Shown: positions 44,999-59,853 of the stretch, one piece after another
Position numbering within the stretch: position 1 is the stretch's first letter
Layout of the letters: the number at the start of each line of letters is the position of its first letter
Assembly: GCA_002831545.1 (NCBI GenBank)
Contig: CP025095.1
Span: 186,001 to 250,000, forward strand
DNA from: Streptococcus suis
Lineage (GTDB): Bacteria > Bacillota > Bacilli > Lactobacillales > Streptococcaceae
Direction: 5' to 3'
DNA: 64,000 nucleotides
Notes under the pieces: generated by a model
The model's database searches: none
Told to the model about the DNA's origin: nothing
Seen by the model: the letters and a program-made list of their open reading frames with translations, nothing else
Translations under genes and position numbers: made by a program

Positions 44999-45631
44999 AG
45001 AGCTAAAATTGTCCTTGATAGATTTCACATTATACAACACCTGAGCCGTGCTATGATGACGACTAGAATTGATATTATGAAGACTTTCGATACGCGTTCC
45101 CTACCTTATCGATCCATGAAAAATCACTGGCGTATTCTCCAAAAAGATAGTCGAAAACTGTCTCGAAATCGCTTCTATTCCCGCACTTTTGGGCAAACAG
45201 TAACACCGAGAGAGGTTGTCCAGAAGACATTGGATTTCTCAAATGAATTGAAATTCTATTACGAACTCTACCAGATCCTTCTCTTCCATTTCCAAGAGAT
45301 GAACTCGAAATATTTCTTCGAGCTTCTAGAAGACAATTTGGATCTTGTCAATCCTGCCTTTAAAACTGTTTTTAAAACTTTTCTAAAGTATAAAACGTAC
45401 ATCACGAACGCCATGGAGCTTCCATATTCCAACGCTAAGCTGGAAGCGACCAATAAACTCATCAAAGACATCAAGAGGCAAGCGTTCGGCTTTAGGAACT
45501 TTACGAACTTTAAAACCAAGATATATATTGCTTTGAACATCAAAAATGAGAGAACGAATTTCGTCCTCTCTAGGTGTTAGCTTTTCGTCTACCCACTACA
45601 GTTGACAATGAGCCTAGATTTTCGACATAGT

Positions 45632-45658
45632 AAAAGGACCTGCATGTGCAAGTCCTTT
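45632..45658 (-). terminator. Terminator of pflB
   Basis: On the minus strand AAAGGAC..GTCCTTTT with an inner TGCA/TGCA pairing. Confidence 0.75.
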
Positions 45659-45677
45659 GAGTTTTTTATCAGCAAGA

Positions 45678-48023
45678 TTAAGCTTGACCTGAAACTTCAG
45701 CAGCGTGGTCGTCCATTGAAAGAACTTCGTGGAAGACACGTTGAGTCAATTCAGTTTTTTGCTCTTTAGTGAGGTATTTAGTGTTTACGCAGTATCCAGA
45801 GATACGAACGATAACATCTTCACCTGCCATAATCTTGTCATAAACATCGTTCAAGTCCATAACGTTCAAGTTGACGTGTTGACCACCTTGCTCGAAGTAT
45901 CCGTCAAGGATTGTCACCAAGTTGTTCACTTGCTCATCGAAGGTCTTACCAAGAGCTTTTGGTGAAACCTGAGTTGTCAATGAGATACCGTCGTTGGCAT
46001 GTTTGAAGTTGAGTTTAGAAAGAGTGTTCAAGTTTTGCAACCAACCACCACGAGATTTAGAAGTTGGGTTGGCACCTGGTGGGAAGAATTCCACTTTAGA
46101 AGTGTTAACAGAGCCATCTTCGTTGAGGAATACACCGCGGTGAACTGGTGAGTTAGCTGTTTGTTTAGAGTAAGCAACGTTTGAAGTGATTGTCAAGATA
46201 GACACAGTTGCTTCAGCATTCTTGTACAATTTGTGCTTGTTCAAGCGAGAGAAGAATGCTTCCATGAGCCATTTCGCGATGTCATCTACACGGTCGTCAT
46301 CCTCACCATAACGTGGGAAGTCGCCAGTTACTTCGTAATCGTAGATGAAGCCATCTTCGTCACGGATTGGTTTCACTTGTGCGTACTTGATAGCTGACAA
46401 GGAGTCTACAGTGTTTGCAAATCCACAGATACCGAAGCCCATGTTAGCACGAAGGTGAGTTGGCAAGAAGGCCATTTGAACTGCTTCATAGTTGTACTTG
46501 TCAGTCATGTAGTGGATGATGTTCATCGCGTCTACATATGTATCAGTCAACCAGTCGAGGGCTTTTTCAAAGTTGGCAATAACTTGATCGTAGTCAAAGA
46601 TTTCAGAAGTATTTGGTTCAACACCATCGAACACTTTGTAATCTTTGTGAACATCGTCGTAGCCGTTGTTCCAGCTTGAAAGAAGAGCTTTAAGAACGTT
46701 AACACGAGCACCGAAGTACTGAATGTTGTGGCGTTGGTCTTCGCTTTCTGGATCAAGTGGAGATACACAGCAAGAGATACAGCTCATTTCACCATAACCG
46801 TCTTTGGCCATTGTTGTCACACCTTCGTATTGGATAGAAGAGTGCTTGTGGCTCATTGCCATACAGTAGCGACGGAATGAATATGGAAGTTGGTCTGACC
46901 AAAGAACTGTCAAGTTTGGTTCTGGAGAGTTACCGATGTTGTCAAGTGTGTTCAAGAAACGGTAGTCCATCTTGGTAACACGGTGACGACCATCGTTACC
47001 CATACCTGCCATAGATGTTGTCAAGAATGTTGGGTCACCAGAGTAGATTTCGTCGAAGGCTTTTGTACGAGCGAATTTCACTGTACGAAGTTTCAATACG
47101 AAGTCATCGACAAATTCTTGGATTTCAGATTCGGTAAATGTACCGCGAGCCAAGTCGCGTTCTGCGTAGATATCAAGAACGATTGGGACACGACCGAGAG
47201 AAGTTGCGGCACCGTTGATAACACGGCAGACTGCCATGAAGGCAATGTTTGTCCATTGGATCGCTTCTTTCGTGTTCATCGCAGGTTTGCGTACATCAAC
47301 ACCGTAGTGATCACCTAAGCGTACAACTTGTTGCAATGCTTGGTATTGAAGGTTGATTTCTTCGCGAAGACGGATTGATTCTTCATCGATTTCAGTAATT
47401 GCATTCCAGTCAGCTACTTTTTCTTCCATCAAGTAGTCTGCTCCGTAAAGAGCCAAACGAGCGTACATACCGATGATACGGCCACGTGAGTAAGCATCTG
47501 GAAGACCAGAAACGTGGTGTGAGTGGCGAGCACGACGGATGTCAGCGGTGTAGGCACGGAAGATACCATCGTTTACAGTTGTTGCGTGTTTTGTATAGAT
47601 TTCATGAAGGAGTGGGTCTGGAGTATAGCCGTTTTCGATAAGAGTGGTTTCAGCCATACGAATACCACCACGTGGCATGAAATTGAGTTTGAAGAGCTCA
47701 TCGTTTTGGATACCGAAGATGAGTTCGTTCTCTTTATCGATGAAACCTGCTGGAATATCAGCGATAGAAGTAGCACGATCTACGTCCATTGGGAAGCGAG
47801 TGTCTTCGTAGCCAGCTTTTGTTTCTTCGATGATTTTTTTGATATGAAGTGAACGCTCAGTTGGGCCTGCGAGGAAGCTTTCATCTCCATCGTATGGAGT
47901 GTAGTTGGCTTGAACGAAGCGTGTTACACTTGCCTTATCTTGCCAATCTGTACCTTTAAAGCCTTCCCAGGCTTGGGCGAAAATGTCTTCAGCAACATTT
48001 TTTGTTTTAACTTTTGTTGACAT
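45678..48023 (-). CDS. pflB: Formate acetyltransferase (pyruvate formate-lyase) PflB
   Basis: Converts pyruvate and CoA to acetyl-CoA and formate in anaerobic mixed-acid fermentation; a glycyl-radical enzyme. 781 residues. The catalytic Cys418-Cys419 lie in SCISCCVSP, at the same numbers as in E. coli PflB. The radical Gly743 is in [10 protein letters not shown] near the C-terminus. AAAGGAG precedes the start. The activating enzyme gene pflA is not in the window. The promoter carries a cre-like site. Confidence 0.97.
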   Translation of the reverse strand: MSTKVKTKNVAEDIFAQAWEGFKGTDWQDKASVTRFVQANYTPYDGDESFLAGPTERSLHIKKIIEETKAGYEDTRFPMDVDRATSIADIPAGFIDKENELIFGIQNDELFKLNFMPRGGIRMAETTLIENGYTPDPLLHEIYTKHATTVNDGIFRAYTADIRRARHSHHVSGLPDAYSRGRIIGMYARLALYGADYLMEEKVADWNAITEIDEESIRLREEINLQYQALQQVVRLGDHYGVDVRKPAMNTKEAIQWTNIAFMAVCRVINGAATSLGRVPIVLDIYAERDLARGTFTESEIQEFVDDFVLKLRTVKFARTKAFDEIYSGDPTFLTTSMAGMGNDGRHRVTKMDYRFLNTLDNIGNSPEPNLTVLWSDQLPYSFRRYCMAMSHKHSSIQYEGVTTMAKDGYGEMSCISCCVSPLDPESEDQRHNIQYFGARVNVLKALLSSWNNGYDDVHKDYKVFDGVEPNTSEIFDYDQVIANFEKALDWLTDTYVDAMNIIHYMTDKYNYEAVQMAFLPTHLRANMGFGICGFANTVDSLSAIKYAQVKPIRDEDGFIYDYEVTGDFPRYGEDDDRVDDIAKWLMEAFFSRLNKHKLYKNAEATVSILTITSNVAYSKQTANSPVHRGVFLNEDGSVNTSKVEFFPPGANPTSKSRGGWLQNLNTLSKLNFKHANDGISLTTQVSPKALGKTFDEQVNNLVTILDGYFEQGGQHVNLNVMDLNDVYDKIMAGEDVIVRISGYCVNTKYLTKEQKTELTQRVFHEVLSMDDHAAEVSGQA

Positions 48024-48064
48024 GAGGGTTCTCCTTTAAGATATTGTTACTTTTCACATATTTT

Positions 48065-48093
48065 AGTATATCATATGTAAGCACTTTCTTCAA
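48065..48093 (-). promoter_or_regulatory. Promoter of pflB with cre-like site
   Basis: Minus strand TTGAAG, 17 bases, TATACT. The spacer contains AGAAAGTGCTTACA (48076-48089), 12 of 14 matches to the cre consensus, consistent with CcpA control. Confidence 0.65.
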
Positions 48094-48226
48094 GACAAAA
48101 CACTGAAAAATAAATTGGAATTTTTTCCAAGTAGTGGAATATAAATCCAATAATCCAGTCATCGGTCTCTCGAGACATCATTATATTAAAATATTTAAGA
48201 ACAGTCAAATATAATGGATTGATATA

Positions 48227-48255
48227 TTGACAAAGAAAGCGCTATCATGTAGAAT
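48227..48255 (+). promoter_or_regulatory. Promoter of the GH101 gene with cre site
   Basis: TTGACA, 17 bases, TAGAAT. The spacer is AGAAAGCGCTATCA (48234-48247), matching the cre consensus at all but the first base; CcpA bound there would block the polymerase. Confidence 0.75.
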
Positions 48256-48278
48256 GTGTGTGTATATTATATTAATAA

Positions 48279-54365
<6,087 letters not shown>

Positions 54366-54403
54366 TCATTTCAGAAAAACATAGCTTGTTCTCCAAATAC
54401 ATT

Positions 54404-54431
54404 AGAGGTGGGTCTCGGACCTGCCTCTTTT
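54404..54431 (+). terminator. Terminator of the GH101 gene
   Basis: AGAGGTGGGTC / GACCTGCCTCT with G-U pairs, then TTTT. Confidence 0.8.
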
Positions 54432-54470
54432 GTATTGTTTATCGAACCTTTTCACAAACTTATAGCAAAA

Positions 54471-54520
54471 TGGAATTAGAAACAGGACACGTCTAAGTTT
54501 ATACATTTGAAAATTCTATA
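54471..54520. repeat. Left half of a RUP-like MITE, cut by the IS110-type element
   Basis: TATAGCAAAATGGAATTAGA and the following AACAGGACA match repeat 2 at 4103-4229; similarity stops at the IS end. Confidence 0.6.
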
Positions 54521-54629
54521 GACAATATGTAAAGACCCCCAGTTGAGAATTCGTGGATTTACCTGTACACTAGAATAAAAAAACAATCAACTTCTAACAG
54601 GAATTACCACACTCAATTGGAGGTCTTAT

Positions 54630-55751
54630 ATGTTTCATTTTACCACACTTTTCATCGGAATGGATGTTCACAAAGAAAGTTTTTCACTCTGCTATTATGA
54701 TATGATGGCGAATCAATTCAAACATAGCACTAAAGTTGGTCCAAATGTTAGCTATATTGTGAACTATGTGAATGAGCTTCGTCGTTTATATGGTCAAGAT
54801 GCAGAAGTGTTATGTGGCTACGAAGCCGGATGTCTTGGATTTACCCTATATCACCAGCTACAAGCTCACGGGATTCCCTGTATCGTGATGGCGCCTACAA
54901 CGGTGATGAAGGAAGGATCTAAGCGTGTTAAGACTGATAAAAAAGATGCAGCTCAACTCGCAAAAGCTCTGGCCTTTCGTAGCTATCGGCCTGTTCATAT
55001 TCCTACTGTTGAGGATGAACAAGTCAAAGAATATATCCGCATGAGAACAGACCACAAAGTGGCTCTGAAGAAAATCAAACAACAAATTCTTGCCTTCTGT
55101 CTCCGACATGATTTTCGCTATACCGAGGGAAGCAGTAATTGGACACAGAAACATGTCCGCTGGCTCCGTTCCCTAAATCCTGATGGACTTTATGCAGAGA
55201 TTTTGACAGAATATCTATTGACCTATGAGAAATTAGTAGATCAAATAGAACGGTATGATGCACGAATTGAGCAACTGGGTCAAAGCGACAGTTACCAAGA
55301 GAAGGTCTCACGGCTTTCTTGCTTTATTGGCATTAAAACACTAACTGCTCTTTCCATTGTGACAGAAATCGGTGATTTTAATCGCTTTGCGACAGCTCAA
55401 CATTTTGCTTCTTATCTTGGGCTAACTCCTAGCGAAAATTCTAGCGGCGACAAGGAGAGAAGAGGTGCTATCACCAAAGCTGGGAATAGCCATGTGAGAC
55501 GACTTCTGATAGAAGCTGCACAATCATTGGCTAAGGGGACGATTGGGTATAAATCCAAAGAATTGAAAAGGAGACAAAGTGGAAACCGAGTGGAGGTGAT
55601 TGCTTATGCGGATAAGGCTAATGAACGCTTAAGAAGACGTTATCGCACACTTGTTCTAGGAAAAAATAAGAAACAAAATGTTGCTAAAACAGCTATTGCA
55701 CGAGAATTGTCTGGTTTTATTTGGGGGATGATGACAGGAAGAATAGCTTGA
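54630..55751 (+). CDS. IS110-family transposase (RNA-guided recombinase type)
   Basis: 373 residues. The N-terminal DEDD RuvC-like domain shows Asp12 (IGMDVHKES), Glu65 (GYEAG), and Asp103/Asp106 (KTDKKDAAQLA). A coiled coil follows (about 195-225). The C-terminal Tnp domain has FIGIKTLTALSIVTEIGDF and LGLTPSENSSG with the catalytic serine candidates 271-272, then KAGNSHVRRLL. GGAGG lies 8 bases before ATG. It looks intact. Family members act with an RNA encoded by their own non-coding end. Confidence 0.93.
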   Translation: MFHFTTLFIGMDVHKESFSLCYYDMMANQFKHSTKVGPNVSYIVNYVNELRRLYGQDAEVLCGYEAGCLGFTLYHQLQAHGIPCIVMAPTTVMKEGSKRVKTDKKDAAQLAKALAFRSYRPVHIPTVEDEQVKEYIRMRTDHKVALKKIKQQILAFCLRHDFRYTEGSSNWTQKHVRWLRSLNPDGLYAEILTEYLLTYEKLVDQIERYDARIEQLGQSDSYQEKVSRLSCFIGIKTLTALSIVTEIGDFNRFATAQHFASYLGLTPSENSSGDKERRGAITKAGNSHVRRLLIEAAQSLAKGTIGYKSKELKRRQSGNRVEVIAYADKANERLRRRYRTLVLGKNKKQNVAKTAIARELSGFIWGMMTGRIA

Positions 55752-56112
55752 AGTTAGCGCTTGTTTTCATGTACACTTTTGACCATTAAGTTTTATCATC
55801 GCAGAGCGATGAGGAATCCCTATTTCTATCCAAAATCACTGGGTGAATTTGGACAGAAATAAGGATTGAAATCATGTTTGAATGGAAAGTATCTTGAAGG
55901 AGTTTAGGACTTCAAGGTTTGAGTCATCTACGAAATGACTAAGTGGCACAATTGTGATCCACGCTTATAGAGAGTAGGACTCGCGGCAGAACCATTGACC
56001 TGTAGGTAACCAATCCACGAATATCAGAGTGGCCAATGCCCGAAGCTAAGAACTAGGCTCTTTCTAGATACTTTTCATTTTTTAATCAGTTCGATTGTTT
56101 TTACTTGACAAA
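55752..56112 (+). ncRNA. Candidate bridge/seek RNA of the IS110-type element
   Basis: Non-coding stretch between the transposase stop and the right inverted repeat, rich in hairpins: CATCGC/GCGATG near 55797-55812; a long stem at 55814-55867 (AATCC, TATTTCT, TCCAAA, TCAC pairing with their complements, single mismatches between blocks); CTTGAAG/CTTCAAG near 55892; GTCAT/ATGAC and GTGG/CCAC further on. In IS1111-group elements the guide RNA comes from this region. The exact RNA ends cannot be read from sequence. Confidence 0.6.
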
Positions 56113-56123
56113 GGGCTTTACAT

Positions 56124-56287
56124 ATCAGTTATTTGAATTAACTTTGATACATCGTCACTTTCGGCTTGCCGTACTCTGCAGAAGTGACTTGCTTTGCAAG
56201 TTATATCTCCAACCTAGCACAGCCACTAGGCTGTGCTAGCAACCTGCACCTCAGTTCCTTGTCTGAAAGCTAATTCATTCGACTATA
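56124..56287. repeat. BOX-like repeat, inverted relative to the one at 4.0 kb
   Basis: The outer parts match repeat 1 (GATACATCGTCACTTTCGGC and CAGTTCCTTGTCTGAAAGCT), with an extra inner module of about 60 bases including CTAGCACAGCC / GGCTGTGCTAG. The arrangement of constant ends and variable inner modules is that of BOX elements. Its left end touches the IS110-type right end. Confidence 0.65.
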
Positions 56288-56299
56288 ATATCTAAAAAT

Positions 56300-56368
56300 G
56301 CGAAAGTAGAAGGGTTCTATCTACATCTGACTTTCCTAGTCTGATTTTGATTTTCATTGAGTACTACT
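56300..56368. repeat. Partial BOX-like repeat before dinB
   Basis: Ends with TCTGATTTTGATTTTCATTG and GAGTACTAC, the same end as the element at 39781-39937; the other end is missing or decayed. Confidence 0.5.
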
Positions 56369-56450
56369 TGCTCGTTAATGTTCGCTTTATGAAAAAATTT
56401 GCTAGATAGGCTATAATATATCTAGTAGTAAGTAGCAGAAAGGAGTATCC

Positions 56451-57545
56451 ATGTTAATTTTTCCCCTAATCAACGATTTATCCAGAAAAATTATTCATGT
56501 AGATATGGATGCTTTTTTTGCTGCCATTGAGGTCAGGGATAATCCTGCTTTGAAGGGCAAACCTGTTATCATTGGGGCTGACCCAAGACTATCTGGCGGT
56601 AGAGGAGTGGTGTCTACCTGTAGCTATGAGGCACGTGCCTTTGGCATTCACTCGGCCATGTCCTCAAAAGAGGCCTATGAGCGTTGTCCGCAGGCGATTT
56701 TCATTTCTGGCAATTATGAAAAATATCAGGAAGTTGGGCGACAGGTTCGAGAAATTTTCCATCGCTATACTGATTTGGTGGAGCCTATGTCCATCGATGA
56801 GGCTTACTTGGATGTAACAGAAAATAAGCTTGGAATTGGCTCAGCGGTCAAAATCGCTAAACTCATTCAATACGACATCTGGAATGAACTCCATTTGACA
56901 GCTTCCGCAGGTGTTTCCTACAATAAATTTTTGTCAAAAATTGCCTCGGATATGGAAAAACCGCATGGGCTGACCCTGATTTTGCCTGAGGATGCTGTTG
57001 GTATTCTCGCCTCCCTGCCTGTTGAAAAATTTCACGGTGTGGGGAAGAAGACGGTGGAACGCCTGCATGAGATGGGGGTCTACACGGGGCAAGATTTGCT
57101 AGATGTACCAGAAATGGCCTTGATAGATCGCTTTGGGCGCTTTGGTTATGATTTGTATCGGAAGGCCAGAGGCATTTCAAATAGTCCTGTCAAAACCAAT
57201 CGGGTACGAAAGTCTATCGGTAAGGAAAGAACCTATCGCAAACTTCTTTATCGGGAGGAGGATGTCCTGAAAGAACTAATCAGTCTCTGCCAACGGGTCG
57301 CAGCCAGTTTGAAACGAAATGAAAAACAAGGGCGAACCATTGTTCTGAAAATCCGCTATGGAGATTTTTCAACCCTGACCAAGCGACATAGTTTGGAAGA
57401 AGCGACCAATCAAGCTCACGTAATAGAGAAAGAAATCCGTCAGCTTTTTGAAGAAGTTGGACGGGCTGAGAAAGGTGTTCGCTTGCTAGGAGTGACCGTT
57501 ACCAATTTTATGGAAGGAGAAAGTAGAATTGCAAATTTCGAGTAG
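56451..57545 (+). CDS. dinB: DNA polymerase IV (Y-family) DinB
   Basis: 364 residues, usual length. Translesion polymerase. Catalytic motifs [13 protein letters not shown] and [11 protein letters not shown] carry the metal-binding acids; the helix-hairpin-helix thumb ([19 protein letters not shown]) and little-finger domain follow. AGAAAGGAG lies upstream of ATG; TATAAT at about 56412 may be its -10 box. It overlaps the next gene by 17 bases. Confidence 0.96.
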   Translation: MLIFPLINDLSRKIIHVDMDAFFAAIEVRDNPALKGKPVIIGADPRLSGGRGVVSTCSYEARAFGIHSAMSSKEAYERCPQAIFISGNYEKYQEVGRQVREIFHRYTDLVEPMSIDEAYLDVTENKLGIGSAVKIAKLIQYDIWNELHLTASAGVSYNKFLSKIASDMEKPHGLTLILPEDAVGILASLPVEKFHGVGKKTVERLHEMGVYTGQDLLDVPEMALIDRFGRFGYDLYRKARGISNSPVKTNRVRKSIGKERTYRKLLYREEDVLKELISLCQRVAASLKRNEKQGRTIVLKIRYGDFSTLTKRHSLEEATNQAHVIEKEIRQLFEEVGRAEKGVRLLGVTVTNFMEGESRIANFE

Positions 57546-57948
57546 ATTTACCATTGCTAGTCATATCTTGGTCTTGCTGGCCTTGGAGGGAGAAAAGGAA
57601 AAACAGACCAGTACCAGCATTGCAGGCAGTGTAGGTGTCAATCCAGTCATCATCCGCAATATTCTGTCCCAGTTGAAAGAGGCTGGTTTGGTTCAGGTGG
57701 CGCGTGGTGTAGGTGGCGCACGCTTGGCCCAAGCTCCAGATAAAATTACCCTCCTTCAAGTCTATCAGGCTGTAGAGTTATTTGGAGAAAAGGGGAAACT
57801 TTTTGGCTTTCATGAACAACCCAATCCAGCCTGTCAGGTCGGCCGCTCTATCCATCCCCTGCTAGATAGCCGTTTGGAAAATGCTCAGTCGGCTCTGGAA
57901 AAAGAGTTGGGACAAACAACCATTGCTGATTTATTGGCAGAATTATAG
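57529..57948 (+). CDS. Rrf2-family transcriptional regulator (YwnA-like)
   Basis: 139 residues from TTG 57529, with AAGGAG about 9 bases upstream inside dinB. Winged HTH ([23 protein letters not shown], then [15 protein letters not shown]). Only one Cys (NPACQ), so it lacks the three-Cys cluster of IscR and is more like thiol- or ligand-responsive YwnA/CymR types. The oxidoreductase gene that follows has a palindrome over its promoter and is the likely target. Translation seems coupled to dinB. Confidence 0.85.
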   Translation: MQISSRFTIASHILVLLALEGEKEKQTSTSIAGSVGVNPVIIRNILSQLKEAGLVQVARGVGGARLAQAPDKITLLQVYQAVELFGEKGKLFGFHEQPNPACQVGRSIHPLLDSRLENAQSALEKELGQTTIADLLAEL

Positions 57949-57954
57949 GTATTT

Positions 57955-57980
57955 AATCATCCTTGTGATGATTTTTTTAA
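57955..57980 (+). terminator. Terminator of the dinB-rrf2 unit
   Basis: AATCATC / GATGATT with loop CTTGT, then T run. Confidence 0.75.
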
Positions 57981-57997
57981 TTTTCGAGCTGTAACAA

Positions 57998-58026
57998 TTG
58001 ACATTACAACCGAAATGATTTATACT
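57998..58026 (+). promoter_or_regulatory. Promoter of the NAD(P)-binding protein gene
   Basis: TTGACA, 17 bases, TATACT. Confidence 0.8.
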
Positions 58027-58039
58027 TACGTTGTAAGTA
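58023..58039. promoter_or_regulatory. Probable Rrf2 operator
   Basis: TACTTAC-GTT-GTAAGTA, a perfect 7-3-7 inverted repeat overlapping the -10 box and transcription start, so a bound protein would repress. Confidence 0.7.
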
Positions 58040-58072
58040 AAGTTATTACAATGAAACAAGTGAGGTATCAAT

Positions 58073-58702
58073 ATGAAAATTGCTATTATTGCAGCGAATG
58101 GTCAAGCAGGTCAAACTATTGCAAAGGAAGCATTAGAACGTGGTCATCAGGTGACGGCTATTGTCCGTTCTGAAAATAAAAGCGTAGCCCAAGAAGTAAT
58201 CCAGAAGGATGCTTTTGCTCTTACCAAAGAAGATTTGGCTGGCTTTGATGTGGTTGTCAACGCCTTTGGTGCTTGGACACCAGAATCGCTGCCAGATCAC
58301 AGCCGTCTAGCAAGCCATTTGACAGACTTGCTTGCAGGGACATCCACTCGTCTCTTGATTGTCGGTGGTGCAGGCAGTCTTTATTTAGACGAGAGCCAGA
58401 CAGCTATGCTGAAAGATACACCAGATTTCCCTGCGGACTACCTGCCAATCGCTGAGGCTATGGGTGCTGGTCTAGACCTCTATCGTCAGGCGACAGCAGT
58501 TAACTGGACCTATATCAGCCCGGCAGCCGATTTTGATGCAGAAGGACAAAAAGCAGGTGCCTACACTTTGGCTGGCGAGGTTTTCCAAGTCAATGCCCAA
58601 GGTGAAAGCTATATTAGTTATGCCGACTATGCTGTGGCTTTGGTTGACATTGCGGAAAAAGGTGGCTACCAGCAAGAACGCATTTCGGTTTTTGCATCAT
58701 AA
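58073..58702 (+). CDS. NAD(P)H-binding protein (atypical SDR, YwnB-like)
   Basis: 209 residues with a Rossmann fold: KIAIIAANGQAGQTIAKEAL takes the place of the GxxGxxG nucleotide loop, and RLLIVGGAGSLY and WTYISPAADF are typical of the NmrA/YwnB-like atypical SDR group. Likely a cytoplasmic reductase or redox sensor of unknown substrate. The operator at its promoter and the upstream Rrf2 gene suggest induction under stress. Terminator follows. Confidence 0.85.
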   Translation: MKIAIIAANGQAGQTIAKEALERGHQVTAIVRSENKSVAQEVIQKDAFALTKEDLAGFDVVVNAFGAWTPESLPDHSRLASHLTDLLAGTSTRLLIVGGAGSLYLDESQTAMLKDTPDFPADYLPIAEAMGAGLDLYRQATAVNWTYISPAADFDAEGQKAGAYTLAGEVFQVNAQGESYISYADYAVALVDIAEKGGYQQERISVFAS

Positions 58703-58710
58703 AATAGTAG

Positions 58711-58745
58711 AAAGATAGTTCCCATCGTGGAATTATCTTTTTTAT
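58711..58745 (+). terminator. Terminator of the NAD(P)-binding protein gene
   Basis: AAAGATA-TTCC / GGAA-TATCTTT stem, then T run. Confidence 0.75.
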
Positions 58746-58797
58746 TTTTTGATTTATATAGTATAATAATATGTACAAAAGAAAAAAGGAGTTCCCT

Positions 58798-59721
58798 ATG
58801 ATTCACTTAATTTGTCCCAATCCAGCCCTAGATCGCACGCTTCTTGTGGAAAAGATTGAAAAGAACATTCCCCTCCGTCCGTCGGAAGTCAGGGATTATC
58901 CTGGTGGAAAGAGTTTCAATGTAGCCTATGCACTTCGAGAAAATGGAGTGACAGACTACACTATCCATACCATTTTAGGTGGGCAGATTGGTCGCTACAT
59001 TCAGGACCTCAATGTCCAAAAGGGAAATCAATTGCAGGTCGTTGAAAATAATCAGAACACAAGAACCTGCAATATTTACGTAGAAACCAGTACAGGCGAT
59101 GTAGTACTATTTTATGAAAAAGGTTTTGAACTAACAGAGGATTTGCTCAACCAATTCACTCAGCAGATTGAAAATAGCCTGCAAGCTGGCGACATCCTAG
59201 TCTTTTCAGGTAGTCTGATGAAGGGGATGCCGGATGATTATATTCAGCGATTTATTGAAAAATACCCAGAGGTACTAACCATTGTGGATACCAGTGGACC
59301 AGCCTTACAAGCCGCCTATCAAGCTCGCCCAGCCTTGATTAAGATCAATAATGAAGAGCTCAAGGACATCTATCCAGACTTAGATGAGGAAAGTCCAGAG
59401 GATATTTTGCGGATACTAAAAGAAGTAACGCCGCATGAGAATATCATCATTACCATGGGAGGCAAGGGGAGTCTAGCTAAGATTGGTCAGCGCTTCTTCC
59501 GTATCCAGTCGCCTAGGAAAGAAACGCGCAATCCCATTGCCGCAGGGGATTTCTACCTGGGCTTGCTAGTCAAGGGAATCAGTCAAGGTCAAGACCCTGA
59601 GATTTTCTTGAAAGAGGCAGCAGCCTTTGCAACTGCTAACTGTCTTAACTACTTCCCAGAGGTTGAAGAGAGACAGTTTGTAGAGTTAGTAGAAAAAGTT
59701 ATTTTGGAAGAAATCAATTAA
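58798..59721 (+). CDS. PfkB-family hexose/tagatose-6-phosphate kinase-like protein
   Basis: 307 residues from ATG 58798 (AAGGAG upstream; the frame is open to 58771 but without such a site). Start ICPNPALDRT and PGGKSFNVAYAL are those of 1-phosphofructokinase/LacC proteins. The C-terminal signature reads PIAAGDFYLGLLVKG; family members normally have GAGD, so the first Gly is changed to Ala while the catalytic Asp is kept. The substrate (fructose-1-phosphate, tagatose-6-phosphate or other) cannot be fixed. Confidence 0.82.
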   Translation: MIHLICPNPALDRTLLVEKIEKNIPLRPSEVRDYPGGKSFNVAYALRENGVTDYTIHTILGGQIGRYIQDLNVQKGNQLQVVENNQNTRTCNIYVETSTGDVVLFYEKGFELTEDLLNQFTQQIENSLQAGDILVFSGSLMKGMPDDYIQRFIEKYPEVLTIVDTSGPALQAAYQARPALIKINNEELKDIYPDLDEESPEDILRILKEVTPHENIIITMGGKGSLAKIGQRFFRIQSPRKETRNPIAAGDFYLGLLVKGISQGQDPEIFLKEAAAFATANCLNYFPEVEERQFVELVEKVILEEIN

Positions 59722-59853
59722 TCGGAGATGATGAACAATATTATAGAAGAAAGATTACATCTAGACCAGCTATCAATCCAAATTAGGCAAATTTTATGAA
59801 ATGTTTCTAGAAGGTTTCAATGTTTCAAGAAAATGAAGTTAATATAAAAAATA

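Larger units (their letters stand above)
44221..45580 (+). pseudogene. ISL3-family transposase, disrupted
   Basis: The N-terminal zinc finger (CPHCQGKCIKYDF, with the second Cys pair changed to CKSY) and HTH (NIAIARRLHISVSVVQRKL) read on the frame from about 44288 to 44900. The C-terminal part reads from about 45001 (AKIVLDRFHIIQHLSRAMM) to 45580, including LPYSNAKLEATNKLIKDIKR. The likely original start ATGGAA (44221-44226) is separated from CATACC (44288) by an inserted hairpin element. A base is missing near 44911 and a second hairpin element, inverted, interrupts the middle. No active protein is possible. Confidence 0.88.
44098..45614 (+). mobile_element. ISL3-family insertion sequence, inactive (1517 bp)
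   Basis: Inverted repeats start GGCTC and share CTGTAGTGGGTA at both ends. Flanked by an exact 8-base direct repeat TAGATTTT (44090-44097 and 45615-45622), the usual target duplication size for ISL3. The transposase gene is broken by two small hairpin elements and at least one base deletion. Confidence 0.9.
54525..56125 (+). mobile_element. IS110-family element, IS1111-like organisation
   Basis: Near-terminal inverted repeats ATATGTAAAGACCC (54525-54538) and the complement ATATGTAAAGCCC (56113-56125). Short 5' region (about 90 bases), transposase gene, then a long non-coding 3' region of about 360 bases. Subterminal inverted repeats and a non-coding 3' region are traits of the IS1111 group. 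Exact ends are uncertain because such elements make little or no target duplication. Confidence 0.75.
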
